Positions 39,882 to 52,569 of a stretch of 64,000 bases of DNA are shown here, one piece after another. Position 1 is the first letter of the stretch, and each line of letters opens with the position of its first letter. Below the pieces are notes generated by a model. That model saw only the letters and a list, made by a program, of their open reading frames with translations. It ran no database searches and was not told the DNA's origin. This DNA comes from Prorocentrum cordatum (taxonomy: Eukaryota; Sar; Dinophyceae; Prorocentrales; Prorocentraceae). Location of the stretch: assembly GCA_963575745.1 (NCBI GenBank), contig CAUYUJ010020148.1, positions 205,001 to 269,000 on the forward strand. Reading direction: 5' to 3'. The position numbers and the translations under genes are program-made.

Positions 39882-40160
39882 TTCTCAGCGCGCCCGACAC
39901 CAACCCCTAGAAGGGCTCATACGCCGGCTCGCACAGACGATCCGACGCCGCCTCCCTTCTTTGAGGATTACTATGCGGACGGCTACGGGGGCCCCCTGGG
40001 CGATGCCGACAGCGCTTCTGACGGAGTGTTTCGCGGCAAATTTGGCGTTGGTTCCGACGCCGTTTTGCGGGGGAACTTCCACCAAAGTTCCCGTAAGTAT
40101 TCCCCCGACGGATCCCACAGAGATTCCCCCATTCCAACCCCAGGAGATATCGCCCCCTGA
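39882..40160 (+). pseudogene. Short coding-like fragment, unknown
   Basis: A frame without an ATG, ending in TGA at 40158, reads TDDPTPPPFFEDYYADGYGG and then acidic/Ser/Gly sequence ending PTPGDIAP. Its composition is more protein-like than the overlapping 195-codon frame from 39688. It could be the C-terminus of a lost gene. Mirrored at about 45,857-46,135. Confidence 0.3.
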
Positions 40161-40279
40161 TTGTCTCACATGCTCATCTCGTTTTTGTTCGACCATGTCT
40201 CAAGATAACGCCATCGACGATTCCCCGAGTCCGACGGTGCACCGACGACGACGCCATGCCGAATCGAATTCTTGAGCCA

Positions 40280-41160
40280 TGCTCGGGTAGAGGCTGTCGG
40301 AGGCTATCTTGAGCCGTGCTCGGCTATCTTGGGCCATATTGAGGCTGTCTTGAGGCCTTTTGGAGGGCTGTCGGAGGCTATCTTGAGCCAGGCTTGGCTG
40401 TCTTAGGCAGTTTTGACGCCATATTGGGCTATCTGGGGCTCTCTTGGAGCCATCTTGGGCCTAAAAAAGCGGGGCGGGGTCTTTGAGGGGGGCCGGGCGA
40501 CCTCTCGGGGCCATTTTGCGCCCCATGGCTAAACAAAAAAATCCTTCAATTAAGACCCCCGCCCTCGGAGGCTAAACAATTGCGTATTGGGGCTCTTTTG
40601 GGCCGCTCTCGGGCGCTTCTTGAGCGATCTTGGGATCATATTGGGCCTTGTTGGGCCGCTCTCGGGGCTCTCTTGGGCCATCTCGAGGTAGTCTTGGAGC
40701 CATCTTGGGGCTCTTTGAAGGGTCTGGTAAGCCTCTCTGAGCCGTCTTGGTTGGGCACCACGCCTCAAAAAAAGAGGGGGGGCGATATTTGCCCCTCCCC
40801 CTCGGAGGCTCTCAAACTGCATCTTGGGGCTCTCTTGGAGTGAGCGCCTCTTGGGCGATTTGGGTGCCGTTTTTGGCCTTCCTGGGCATTTTAGGCTTCT
40901 TTTTGGGCCACCTTGAGGCTTCCAAACCTCATCGGAACATGATTGTCCGAAGGCTTTTGAACGGTTTGAGCATCTCGGAGGGCGCCGTGGAGGGCTCGAA
41001 GGGCATGTGCATCCGTGTTGGAGCTGTCTTGGGGCCTCTTGGGAGTATGTCGGAGGCTATATTGGCCCATCTTGAAGTAGCACGGTCCATCTTGGAGGTC
41101 ATCTTACGACTTCGAAACCCTTTTGGGTAATCTTGGGCCATCTTGGACGCTTGAATGCGT
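40280..41160 (+). repeat. Degenerate repeat of CTTGGGCCATCTTGAGG phrases, left arm
   Basis: Loose tandem of short phrases such as GGCTATCTTGAGCC, GCTCTCTTGGAGCCATCTTG and CTTGGGGCTCTTT with no fixed period. A non-repetitive gap with GGGCGGGGTC lies at about 40,470-40,570. No gene. Confidence 0.6.
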
Positions 41161-42865
41161 CGGCATCACCCTTTCCTGGCCCACGTGAAGGGGCAGGGGA
41201 AGCGGCTTCAATGGAAGAAAGGAGACAGAACGCGCGACACAAGCTAAGTTCAGGGCTGGGGGGATTCATTGTGTGATATTTTCATACAGGAAGCGTTTTT
41301 TCCAAAAAGACGAGTACGGTTTCCCATGCAATAGTTCGGGACGTGTTCCAGGTTTGCGCTTCCCGTGTGAGATCTTTGGTGCGCTTCGAGACAAGAGGCT
41401 TGATATCACGTTTCTTCAATTAATTATGTTCGGTATTATTTCTGTTTAAATGTTCTACTCAAATCCCTTTGTCGCATATTCCAAAAGATTCCCGTTCTGA
41501 TGTTTCCCCATGCGAATCCCCGCTAATGCTTTATGCGTTCCAAAGTGTCGTTTGTGTTTTTTTTTGTACGGTTCCGAATTGAGACATGTCGTTCGTAGTA
41601 AAGGTCGTCCAGAAGGTGCGTTCCAAAAGCGTATTCTCATGACACCTTGAGTCCTCGATCGTGCTTACCAGAGGATCTCGATTGAAAACATTTTCTTGTG
41701 GAGCACTTGCGTGGGAATTTTCATTTTTATAAATGTGTATATATATATACACACAAATTAAGCACAGTGGAGTTGGAGGTGGACAATAAGCACGAATTAA
41801 ATGGTGACGCCAGAAAATTTGTTTTAGCAAGACCAGCTAGCAAAGTCACCAACATAATCGCGCATTTTGTGTTGAAATCATGCCGACATGTGTTCGATAG
41901 TGCCGCTTTTCCCAAAAGCAGATTTCGAAAAGATTCATTGAAAACCCTTGTGTACGGAGTGTCCCAATCGTTGATATTGTTATATATATGTGTGTGTGTA
42001 TATATACATACATATATATTGGGGCCAAGGATGCACAGACAGACAGACAGAAGCCATGCGCCAGCCTATGGCACGGCGCTTCGAGAAAACGAAGTAGACA
42101 CGCCAAGCGCGTGCAAAAATATACATGCCAAATGCACGCAGGACGCGCCAGCAGAGGGAAGAGAAAGGAGAACGAAGAGGAAGTGGCGATATTAGCAGCA
42201 TGAGGAAGACGCTTGAAGGATCATCGCCCAAAAAACTTGTGATTTTTTTCGCACCACTCACGACGCTCGTCGCCTCCGGTGGAGAATCGAACGCCCCCTT
42301 TGCGAACGACAGCCTCCGAGCTAACCCCAAGATGCCCTCCAAGATTCTTAAGACGCTCCGAAGAGGGCTGAAAAATGGTTCCATCCATGAGAACTTTCCA
42401 AACAGTTCCGAAAAAATCTAGATGACCTCCAAGAGGTACCGGTCGATATCATCACGGCACCTCCCCCGCTCAGAATTTACGCGGGCCCGGAGCTGATCCA
42501 AAAACGCCGTGCAGACTGCTCACCTCGCTGTTCGACTGTGCGCGTCTTCCTGTTCCCCCGCCAAGTGTCATGGGTATCCACCCAATCATTGCGCCAATCC
42601 GGACAAAGCAATAAGAAGAGAGGCGCCCAAAATTTGATGGGGATACGCGAATCGTCTAGAATGATTTTTTTATTATATGATCTCTGCCGTGCAGTTAAGG
42701 ACGTGCGATTGGGTTCTTACCTTCGCCGTTATTATGAAGAATTTGCGTCGTCGGTTCGGAAAATTGTTGCCGATTGTGATTGTGCCCGATTGGGTTTGTA
42801 AATGCCTTTTCCCACGCCGGCGCCATTGGTCCATCTGCGACAGCGGCAGACGGGAGACATAAATG
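41161..42865. other. No gene recognised
   Basis: AT-richer unique sequence with two TA/TG microsatellite patches (about 41,735-41,757 and 41,980-42,020). Small frames only. The inverted copy is 43,125-44,880, with different microsatellite lengths. Confidence 0.45.
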
Positions 42866-42883
42866 TTCGTTTTTTTTATTTTT

Positions 42884-42946
<63 letters not shown>

Positions 42947-43010
42947 TATATATATATTATTATTATTTTTATTTTATTTTATTTTATTTTATTATATATA
43001 TATATATATT
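42866..43010 (+). repeat. Left-arm-only poly-T and TA/TTTTA expansion
   Basis: A T run of about 50 bases, (TA)n, TTATTA and TTTTA units and another (TA)n. The right arm at the same place has only about 30 bases of A-rich sequence (43,093-43,122), so this is expanded in, or lost from, one arm. Confidence 0.85.
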
Positions 43011-43092
43011 CCCCGAAGCTCCCTTCCCTCTTGGAGGTTTATATATATATATATATACATATAAACCTCCAAGAGGGAAGGGAGCTTCGGGG
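43011..43092. repeat. Centre of the palindrome
   Basis: CCCCGAAGCTCCCTTCCCTC on the left pairs with GAGGGAAGGGAGCTTCGGGG on the right. Between them TTGGAGGTTTAT (43031-43042) pairs with ATAAACCTCCAA (43061-43072), and the 18 bases left in the middle are alternating A and T ending in ACAT. There is essentially no unique spacer. Confidence 0.97.
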
Positions 43093-44880
43093 AAAAAAAT
43101 ATAAAAAAATAAAAAAAACGAACATTTATGTCTCCCGTCTGCCGCTGTCGCAGATGGACCAATGGCGCTGGCGTGGGAAAAGGCATTTACAAACCCAATC
43201 GGGCACAATCACAATCGGCAACAATTTTCCGAACCGACGACGCAAATTCTTCATGATAACGGCGAAGGTAAGAACCCAATCGCGCGTCCTTAACTGCACG
43301 GCAGAGATCATATAATAAAAAGTCATTCTAGACGATTCGCGTATCCCCATCAACTTTTGGGTGCCTCTCTTCTTATTGCTTTGTCCGGATTGGCGCAATG
43401 ATTGGGTGGGTACCCATGGCGCTTGGCGGGGGAACAGGAAGACGCGCGCAGTCGAACAGCGAGGTGAGCAGTCTGCACGGCGTTTTTGGATCAGCTCCGG
43501 GTCCGCGTAAATTCTGAGTGGGGGAGGTGCCGTGATGATATCGACCGGTACCTCTTGGAGGTCATCTAGATTTTTTCGGAACTGTTTGGGAAGTTCTCAT
43601 GGATGGAACCATTTTTCAGCCCTCTTCGGAGCGTCTTAAGAATCTTGGAGGGCATCTTGGGGTTAGCTTGGAGGCTGTCGTTCGCAAAGGGGGCGTTCGA
43701 TTCTCCACCGGAGGCGACGAGCGTCGTGAGTGGTGCGAAAAAAATCACAAGTTTTTTGGGCGATGATCCTTCAAGCGTCTTCCTCATGCTGCTAATATCG
43801 CCACTTCCTCTTCGTTCTCCTTTCTCTTCCCTCTGCTGGCGCGTCCTGCGTGCATTTGGCATGTATATTTTTTGCACGCGCTTGGCGTGTCTACTTCGTT
43901 TTCTCGAAGCGCCGTGCCATGGGCTGGCGCATGGCTTCTGTCTGTCTGTCTGTGCATCCTTGGCCCCAATATATATGTATATGTATCTGTATATATATAG
44001 ATATATAGATATATACACACATATATATATATACATATATATAACAATATCAACGATTGGGACACTCCGTACACAAGGGTTTTCAATGAATCTTTTCTAA
44101 ATCTGCTTTTGGGAAAAGCGGCACTATCGAACACAAGTCGGCATGATTTCAACACAAAATGCGCGATTGTGTTGGTGACTTTGCTAGCTGGTCTTGCTAA
44201 AACGAATTTTCTGGCGTCGCCATTTAATTCGTGCTTATTGTCCACCTCCAACTCCACTGTGCTTAATTTGTGTGTGTATATATATACACATTTATAAAAA
44301 TGAACATTCCCACGCAAGTACTCCACAAGAGAATTTTTCAATCGAGATCCTCTGGTAAGCACGATCGAGGACTCAAGGTGTCATGAGAATAAGCTTTCGG
44401 AACGCACCTTCTGGACGACCTTTACTACGAACGACATGTCTCAATTCGGAACCGTACAAAAAAAAACACAAACGACACTTTGGAACGCATAAAGCATTAG
44501 TGGGGATTCGCATGGGGAAACATCAGAACGGGAATCTTTTGGAATATGCGACAAAGGGATTTGAGTAGAACATTTAAACAGAAATAATACCGAAAATAAT
44601 TAATTGAAGAAACGTGATATCAAGCCTCTTGTCTCGAAGCGCACCAAAAATCTCACGCGGGAAGCGCAAACCTGGAACACGTTCCGAACTATTGTATGGG
44701 AAACCGTACTCGTCTTTTTGGAAAAAACGCTTCCTGTATGAAAATATCACACAATGAATCCGACCCGCCCTGAACTTAGCTTGTGTCGCGCGTTCTGTCT
44801 CCTTTCTTCCATTGAAGCCGCTTCCCCTGCCCCTTCACGTGGGCCAGGAAAGGGTGATGCCGACGCATTCAAGCGTCCAA
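43093..44880. other. No gene recognised (mirror of 41,161-42,865)
   Basis: Inverted copy of the unique AT-richer stretch. The TA/TG microsatellite at about 43,970-44,045 is longer here than its mirror. Confidence 0.45.
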
Positions 44881-45740
44881 GATGGCCCAAGATTACCCAA
44901 AAGGGTTTCGAAGTCGTAAGATGACCTCCAAGATGGACCGTGCTACTTCAAGATGGGTCAATATAGCCTCCGACATACTCCCAAGAGGCCCCAAGACAGC
45001 TCCAACACGGATGCACATGCCCTTCGAGCCCTCCACGGCGCCCTCCGAGATGCCCAAACCGTTCAAAAGCCTTCGGACAATCATGTTCCGATGAGGTTTG
45101 GAAGCCCCAAGGTGGCCCAAAAAGAAGCCTAAAATGCCCAGGAAGGCCAAAAACGGCACCCAAATCGCCCAAGAGGCGCTCACTCCAAGAGAGCCCCAAG
45201 ATGCAGCTTGAGAGCCTCCGAGGGGGAGGGGCAAATATCGCCCCCCCTCTTTTTTTGAAGCGTGGTGCCCAACCAAGACGGCTCAAAGAGGCTTACCAGA
45301 CCCTTCAAAGAGCCCCAAGATGGCTCCAAGACTACCTCGAGATGGCCCAAGAGAGCCCCGAGAGCGGCCCAACAAGGCCCAATATGGTCCCAAGATCGCT
45401 CAAGAAGCGCCCGAGAGCGGCCCAAAAGAGCCCCAATACGCAATTGTTTAGCCTCCGAGGGCGGGGGTCTTAATTGAAGGTTTTTTTTTGTTTAGCCGTG
45501 GGGCGCAAAATGGCCCCAAGAGGTCGCCCGGCCTCCCCCAAAGACCCCGCCCCGCTTTCCAAGATGGCTCCAAGAGAGCCCCAGATAGCCCAAGATGGCG
45601 TCAAAACTGCCTAAGACAGCCAAGCATGGCTCAAGATAGCCTCCGACAGCCCTCCAAAAGGCCTCAAGACAGCCTCAATATGGCCCAAGATAGCCGAGCA
45701 TGGCTCAAGATAGCCTCCGACAGCCTCTACCCGAGCAAGG
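44881..45740 (-). repeat. Degenerate CAAGATGGCCC repeat, right arm
   Basis: Inverted copy of 40,280-41,160 with phrases such as CCAAGATGGCTCCAAGA. No gene. Confidence 0.6.
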
Positions 45741-45856
45741 CTCAAGAATTCGATTCGGCATGGCGTCGTCGTCGGTGCACCGTCGGACTCGGGGAATCGT
45801 CGATGGCGTTATCTTGAGACATGGTCGAACAAAAACGAGATGAGCATGCGAGACAA

Positions 45857-46135
45857 TCAGGGGGCGATATCTCCTGGGGTTGGAATGGGGGAATCTCTGT
45901 GGGATCCGTCGGGGGAATACTTACGGGAACTTTGGTGGAAGTTCCCCCGCAAAACGGCGTCGGAACCAACGCCAAATTTGCCGCGAAACACTCCGTCAGA
46001 AGCGCTGTCGGCATCGCCCAGGGGGCCCCCGTAGCCGTCCGCATAGTAATCCTCAAAGAAGGGAGGCGGCGTCGGATCGTCTGTGCGAGCCGGCGTATGA
46101 GCCCTTCTAGGGGCTGGTGTCGGGCGCGCTGAGAA
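45857..46135 (-). pseudogene. Short coding-like fragment, right copy
   Basis: Mirror of 39,882-40,160 with the same stop codon (TCA on plus at 45857-45859). The frame remains open in this copy too. Confidence 0.3.
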
Positions 46136-46465
46136 TCCACGCGCGCCCCTAATCCATTGGGGTCACAGTCCGGGCCCCATTGGAATGTGATCCCTAACTC
46201 GTCCTGGATGCTAGCCCCATCTGTCCGCTGCCCGGAACATGGCGAGAATCGGCACACCGCATCGGGACTTATTTGTGATTTCGCAAGGTTTGCGACGAAC
46301 GCAGTTCGGCGATTGCGCAAGTTCGCGCAAGCTCCCGCCCCTGAGCCCTAGTGTTCGTCCTATATGTTTTCACGCGCAGGGTTCCTGGACGTTTGCGGAG
46401 TGACGCATGGCAAGTCACTTTGGTAATCTCTTCACGGCCGCATGCAGCGCTAGACGAAACAATCA

Positions 46466-48628
46466 CTAATGCGTCGCCTTGTTCGCCGCAGCTGTTTCGC
46501 CGTGTGGTGTGAACTTCGCCTGCGTTGCGCCTGCTGCGGTCATTCTGGCGACCGCCAGCACCGCCTCGACCTTCGACGTGTACTCGCAGAAGGCTGGCCC
46601 AAATATTTCGAAGAGGCTGGCCAAACCCAGCTCGTCCATGGGCGAGTCGAGTCGAGCAGATCGCACTGCTGGAACTCCCGCAGCTGGTCCGCCGTCCAGA
46701 ACGCGAACCTCTGGAATTCCTCCGCCCGCAGGAAGTCGCGCGTTCTCATGCCTTGCATCTCGGCCACCCTCTCCGTCGAAAGCTCGGCCTCGCTCGCGCG
46801 GCTCGCGCTGGCCGCGTCGCCAGATCCACGAGAACTCCACTCGGCGATGCCTGGGCCCGCGTCCTCGCCCGCAAGGCGCCGCGCGACCTCGATCCGGCCA
46901 CGAGCGAACCCCCGCCCGCGCCCCGAGACCGCAACCACCGCCGTCCCCACTGCGACGAGCTCTGGGGGAGCAAGGCCAACTTCGCTCGAAGCACTAGATG
47001 CGAAGTTGCCCAGAGCGCTCTCTAGAACCGCGCGCGTGAAGGTGGGGGGCGCGATGGGGGGCGAGTGGAAGTCAAACGTGGCCAGCGAACCTCGTGCTTG
47101 AACTGTAGCGCCCTGGCGCGTTCCAGCAGCGCGCGGTCGGGGGCCCGCAGGTGACTCGGGTGCCCCAGCAGCGCCGAAGCCGCCGACTTACCCTTCTTTG
47201 TGGCACCCAGGAGCTTGGCAGAAGCGACTCCGACCTCCTCCTCGTATTTCGCGAAAGCCTTCGTCTTGGCCGATGATGCATCCTCGCCGCCTGTGGAATC
47301 GGAAACGGCCGTTCCCCCGCTAGTCCTGCCCCGCTTGTTGCCGTCGCCATTGTCGACGCCGATGGCCCCCTCGTCCATCTGCCGCTCCTTGCTGACGATT
47401 GTGCCCTTCGAGCTCAGCGACAAGAAGCCGTCGCCAAAATGCACATCTTGCCGAAGAATGTTTCCTTCCAGCGTGGCGCGGTGCGCCTCTGGCGGCTTTT
47501 TGTTTTTCTCGTTGCCTTCGACAGCTCGGTTGTCTTCGTACTGTTCACGGCCTCGTACTTTGCGCCCCTCCACGTCAGGGGCGCGCAGTTGAAGCCGCCC
47601 GTGCGGGCCATTGATATCCCTGTCGACTTTGCGGTCGTTCTTCAGCTCTTGCCACCAATCATCAGCCTCCTCGCCCGAGATACCCAGCACCTGAACCGCC
47701 CAGATGAGGGGGGCCGCGTGGGTCATCGGGACGTCCGCCTCCGTTTTGCTCTTGTGTGCTTTCCCACCGCGCACTCGGGCGAACTGCGCAAAGTCGATGA
47801 AGTTTATCCGCTTCAGCTCCCGCGGGTTGTCTTCGAGGAACCCCGCCGCCCATGCGGGCGCAGGTGACTGGCGAAACTTCGCGCTCTCACTTCCTTCAAC
47901 CCCGCCCCCTGGGTCTGGAAAGGGAGGTCGCCGGACTATAGGGCACCCCAAACGACGCCGACGGAGTCGTTTGGAACGTCTCCTGCAACGCCCGCTGCCG
48001 CATCTAGTCGACGAGGCGCCCGAAATTAGCATCGGCTTTCCCTTGGCGCGTCGCGCGGGCAAGACGGCCTCGAAAGATCATTCAGAAATCCCTATGGGGC
48101 CCCGATAAGAAGCTTCAAGCAAACCAAAGAAACCCCCGAGAACAAGCTCCGAAACTGCCCGCAGAGAATGCCCAGATGGCTTCGAGATATCTCCGCGAAC
48201 ATGTCGCGAGGGCAACTGAGATTGCCTAGCCGTCGTTTTTGGATCGGCTGGTGGGGGCGCGTAATGCGCCCAAGCTTTCACGAAGTATTCCCCTGCCTCT
48301 GCGCCCCGCGCCCGCAGCACTTCGAACGCCTCCCGCCCCTCCTGGGTGGCGTCTTTCCTGTGGCCCCGCAGGTGCTCGACGCGCTGCGCACCCTTCTTGT
48401 GGAAAGCGCGCCGCCGAGCGCCTTTGATCTTCAAATCGCAGCATCCAGTAGCAGTGCACCGATCGCCGCCCCCCGCGGGCGCCTTCCGCCCACCGCGGCG
48501 GCCGCCGCCGCCTCGCCGCGGCCGCGGCCCGCGCCGCGGCTGCGGCCCGCGTCCGCCGGCGCAGCCGGCGGGGGTGGCCCGCCAACCCCCGAGCCCATGT
48601 CCTCACCGAAGGGGTCAGCGCCCTCCAT
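46466..48628 (-). pseudogene. Unknown protein gene broken by frameshifts, right copy
   Basis: Inverted copy of 37,390-39,552, beginning at the ATG whose complement is 48626-48628. The frame changes are the same as in the left copy, so the gene was already broken before the arms formed. A few residues differ (for example RQDVYFGDGF on the left, RQDVHFGDGF here). Confidence 0.5.
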
Positions 48629-48706
48629 CGCTGCGGCAGAGGCTCTAGGCGAAGGAGCCGCGTGCCAAAGCAACGCCCCGCCGCCGCCACCACCTAGTGG
48701 TGACAA

Positions 48707-48719
48707 CCAAATGGCTACG
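48707..48719 (-). other. Possible spliced-leader relic, right copy
   Basis: CCAAATGGCTACG, the complement of the left-arm sequence, again 79 bases upstream of the gene's ATG. It is not independent evidence because it is a mirror copy. Confidence 0.3.
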
Positions 48720-48734
48720 AAACCGCTTTGAGGA

Positions 48735-49010
48735 TTAGGGCGTAGGGCCCAGGGCTTAAGGCTTAAGTTTCGGGGCTTAGGACTTAGGGCTTAGGGCTTA
48801 TGGTTTAGCGGTAAAGGGTTCAGGGATTAGGGGTTAGGGCTCAGGGCTTGCAGGCTTAGGGCTTAGGGTTCGGGGCTTGCGGGCTCGGGGCACAGGGCTT
48901 AAGGGATGGGGCTTAGCGATTGGGGGCTAAGGCTCAGAGATTAGGGTTTGGGGCTCAGGGGTCAAGGGCTCCAGGTTTGAAGCATAGGGCGTTGGGCATT
49001 GAGCTTAGGC
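48735..49010 (-). repeat. Degenerate telomere-like heptads (CTTAGGG)n, right arm
   Basis: GGGCTTA/GGGATTA/GGGTTTG units mirror the left-arm tract, with small differences (for example GGACTTAGGGCTTAGGG here). Confidence 0.75.
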
Positions 49011-49099
49011 AAATGATGACGGCCGAATGACTATGAGAACGCGTTTAGGCGAAAATATCAACCCATTCAAGATTGTGGGCGCGAGTTGCCCTGGATGTT

Positions 49100-49219
49100 A
49101 CATAACTCATCCTTATCCTCCTCCTCCTCCTCCTCCTTTTCCTCCCTCCTCCTCCTCCTCCTCCTCCTACTCCTCCTCCTCCTCGCTTTCCTCCTGCTCC
49201 CCCTCCTCCTCCTCATCGC

Positions 49220-49264
<45 letters not shown>

Positions 49265-49810
49265 TTGCTTGCAGCGCCTGCGCGCGCGCCCAACCCGGCC
49301 AAACACGCGCCGAAGAACGCCCCGAACACTTGAGAAGACGCCGACATTCATTCCAAATCAGTGTGGGAAGCCCAAGATAGCCGTGATCGTTGTCATCGCA
49401 CGCTCCTATTCGCTGCCCGCGCGAATAGAAGGGGCCGCGGGCAAAAGGCAAAGACAGGATCGCGACCAGGTGCGTCGACCACGAAAACGCACGACGCGAA
49501 ACCAGTGGAAAGGGAACAAGCGAATGGGGGAAAGGGGGGGGGGGGCCCCTCCTCTTCCTCCTCCCCCAGCCCCCCCCCTCCTCTTCGCCTCTGAGAGGGG
49601 GGGTGGGGCGTGGGGCAGAAAGAGGAGGAGCACGAGAAGCAGGAGGAGGAAAGGAGGGGTAGCAGGAGAACGAAGGGAGGGAGCAGGTGGAAAACCAAGA
49701 CGAACGGACATAAGGAAGACGACAGAAAGGGAGGAGTTGCAAGAGGAGGAGGAGGAGGAGGGGGATGATAAGGAGGAGAAGGGGCAGCAGGAGCAGGAGG
49801 ACGAGTAGTG
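49100..49810 (-). repeat. Low-complexity block, right arm
   Basis: (TCC)n at 49,100-49,218, C homopolymer at about 49,220-49,264, and a GAG-rich stretch at 49,535-49,805. Mirror of 36,190-36,930, with a shorter TCC tract. No gene. Confidence 0.9.
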
Positions 49811-49849
49811 AACAAAGAAATATAATCAACATATCATCCCGGCAGAGCA

Positions 49850-51820
49850 ACCTAACAGCGATGTGTAGGAGCATATCTGGAAGCATTCCCCTTAATATTC
49901 AGACGAGAATCCAGGTGTAGATCTCTGCTGTTCTCGCAGTCGTAGTCGCATTCGCGATGACAGTCGCAGTGGCAACGGCAGTCGCAGTCACAGCCTCAGC
50001 CTCAGCCTGCCTCAGCCTCAGCCTCAGCCAGCCTCAGCCTCAGCCTGCCTCGGCCTCAGCCTCAGCCTGCTTCGGCCTCAGCATCAGTCTGCCTTCAGCC
50101 TCGGCCTCAGCCTCAGCCTGCCTCAGCCTCGCCCTGCATCAGCCTCAGCCTCAGCCTCAGCCTGCCTCAGCCTCAGCCTGCCCTCAGCCTGCCTCTGCCT
50201 CAGCCTCAGCCTGCTTCGGCCTCAGCCTCAGCCTGCCGTCGGCCTCGGCCTCGGCCTCAGCCTGCCTCAGCCTCAGCTTGCATCAGCCTCAGCCTGCTTC
50301 AGCCTCAGCCTCAGCCTCAGCCTCTGCCTGCCTCAGCCTCAGCCTGCCTCAGCCTCAGCCTCAGCCTCAGCCTCAGCCTGCAGCCTCAGCCTGCTTCAGC
50401 CTCAGCCTCAGTCTGCCTGCAGCCTCGGCCTCAGCCTCAGCCTGCCTTCAGCCTCAGCCTCAGCCTGCCTCAGCCTAAGCCTCAGCCTCAGCATGCTTCA
50501 GCCTTTTTTTCGGCTCAGCATCAGCCTGCTCAGCCTCAGCCTGCATCAGCCTAGCCTCAGCCTCAGCCTCAGCTCAGCCTGCCTCAGACCTCAGCCTGCC
50601 TCAGCCTCAGCTTCAGCCTGCCTCAGATCAGCCTCAGCCTGCTTCAGAACTTCAGCCTTTGTGTGCCTCAGAATCGGGCCTCAGCATCCGCCTGCCTCAG
50701 CGCAGCCTGCATGAGCCTCAACCTCAGCCTCAACCTTTTCCTCAGCATCAGCCTGCCTCAGCCTCAGCATCAGCCTGCCTCGGCCTCAGCCTCAGCCTGC
50801 TTCAGCCTCAGCCTCAGTCTGCCTTCAGCCTCGGCCTCAGCCTCAGCCTGCCTCAGCCTCAGCCTGCATCAGCCTCAGCCTCAGCCTCAGCCTGCCTCAG
50901 CATCAGCCTGCCTCAGCCTCAGCCTCAGCCTGCCTCAGCCTCAGCCTCAGCCTGCTTCAGCCTCAGCCTCAGTCTGCCTTCAGCCTCGGCCTCAGCCTCA
51001 GCCTGCCTCAGCCTCAGCCTCTGCCTCAGCCTCAGCCTCAGCCTCAGCCTCAGCCTCAGCCTGCCTCAGCCTCAGCCTCAGCCTGCCTCAGCCTCAGCCT
51101 CAGCCTGCTTCAGCCTCAGCCTCAGTCTGCCTTCAGCCTCGGCCTCAGCCTCAGCCTGCCTCAGCCTCAGCCTGCATCAGCCTCAGCCTGCATCAGCCTC
51201 AGCCTCAGCCTCAGCCTGCCTCAGCATCAGCCTGCATCAGCCTCAGCCTCAGCCTGCCTCAGCCAAAGCCTCAGTCTGCCTTCAGCCTCGGCCTCAGCCT
51301 CAGCCTGCCTCGGCCTCAGCCTGCCTCAGCCTCAGCCTCAGCCTGCCTCAGCATTCAACATGTGGCCCGGGAGTGGAGTTCTGGGAACTCGAAGAACACG
51401 AAGTGACCTACAGTTGGCTCCGGGCATTCTAAATCATGCCCAGGAATGGAATTCTGGGAACTCGAAGACCACGAAGTGGCCTACAGTTGGCTCCGGGCAT
51501 TCAAAATCATGCCCAGGAGTGGAGTTCTGGGAACTCGAAGACCACGAAGTGGCCTACAGTTGGCTCCGGGCATTCTAAATCATGCCCAAGAGTGGGGTTC
51601 TGGGAACTCGAAGAACACGAAGTGGCCTACAGTTGGCTCTGGGCATTCAAAATCATGCCCAGGAATGGAGTTCTGGGAACTCGAAGACCATGAAGTGTGT
51701 TACTGTTGGCTTAAAAAATACCCCCCGGCATCCTCCCCCGGATCGCGCCCAGACCCCCCTGGGGCGTCAAGATGCTCTCTTTTGACCCTACTAGAAACCT
51801 ATGAACCTTCGCTGTTAGGT
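49850..51820 (-). mobile_element. MITE-like element, right copy of L2
   Basis: Bounded by ACCTAACAGCG at 49850-49860 and CGCTGTTAGGT at 51810-51820. Contains the CAGCCT minisatellite (about 49,995-51,350), then the 72-bp units (51,360-51,700). The minisatellite sequence differs from its left-arm partner in the order of variants, including a diverged part at about 50,480-50,740. Confidence 0.7.
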
Positions 51821-51849
51821 AAAAAGAGGCGGGGCCCCCGCCTCTCATA

Positions 51850-52370
51850 GGGAACGGGGGCGTGAACGCAGAGCCGACAGAGCGGAACGCGATCTCTTGG
51901 GTCGGACTCCCGGAGCAGGGCGGCGCGAACAACGGCTCTGTCTTCTTCGTCGGCGGAGCAGACAGTGCGGACGGAGAGAACCGACAGAGCCGACAAATCG
52001 GGCGCCGACAGAGCCGACGGAGCCGACAGAGCGGACAGATCGGACAAAACGAACATGCGGTCAGAGCGGAGAGCGGACAGGGCGGACAGAGCCGACAGAG
52101 AGGACAGAGCCGACAGTGCGGACGGAGCGGACAGAGCTGACACAGCGGACAGAGCGGAAAGAGCGGACAAAGCGGACGCAGCGGACAGAGCGGAGATCGA
52201 TCTTTCGGGATGGGTTCCTGGAGCAGGGCGGCACGAACGGCGGCTGCGTGGCGGGTGGGCGGAGCGGGAAGAGCGGACAGAGCGGGCAGAACTGACAGAG
52301 CGGACATAGCGGGCAGAGCGAACAGAGCCGACAGCGCGGACAGAGCGGACAGACCTGGCAAGGCCGACGG
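51850..52370 (-). repeat. Minisatellite of GCGGACAGA units, right arm
   Basis: Inverted copy of the 9-bp minisatellite at 33,690-34,190. Confidence 0.85.
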
Positions 52371-52569
52371 AGCCAACGGAAAAAAAAAAAAACGAGGACA
52401 ATGAGGATGACTTGAACAACGCAAGAAAAACAACAGCGAAGAAACAATCTAATGCTCTGCGTATCTTCCATGACGAAAACTAGTGCTATCATCGCATATG
52501 CAGATGCGAATATGCATTATGCTGCGCCCTGCGCACCGGGGCAGGGCAGCGCGCAAACATAAATGTTCG

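Larger units (their letters stand above)
21680..43051 (+). repeat. Left arm of giant inverted repeat
   Basis: From the centre outward the left arm is the reverse complement of the right arm over its full visible length. Position 21,680 pairs with the last base of the window. Every named feature recurs in mirror order. Arm sequence to the left of 21,680 (the rest of the LINE) would pair with sequence beyond the window, if the repeat continues. Confidence 0.97.

Noticed and set aside
43011-43092. Palindrome as a transcription terminator
   Set aside because: The inverted homology continues for more than 20 kb on each side, so the short central hairpin is only part of a larger structure.
42780-43315. 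Hydrophobic Phe/Tyr/Ile frames across the palindrome centre
   Set aside because: Poly-T and TA tract translations, absent from the right arm.
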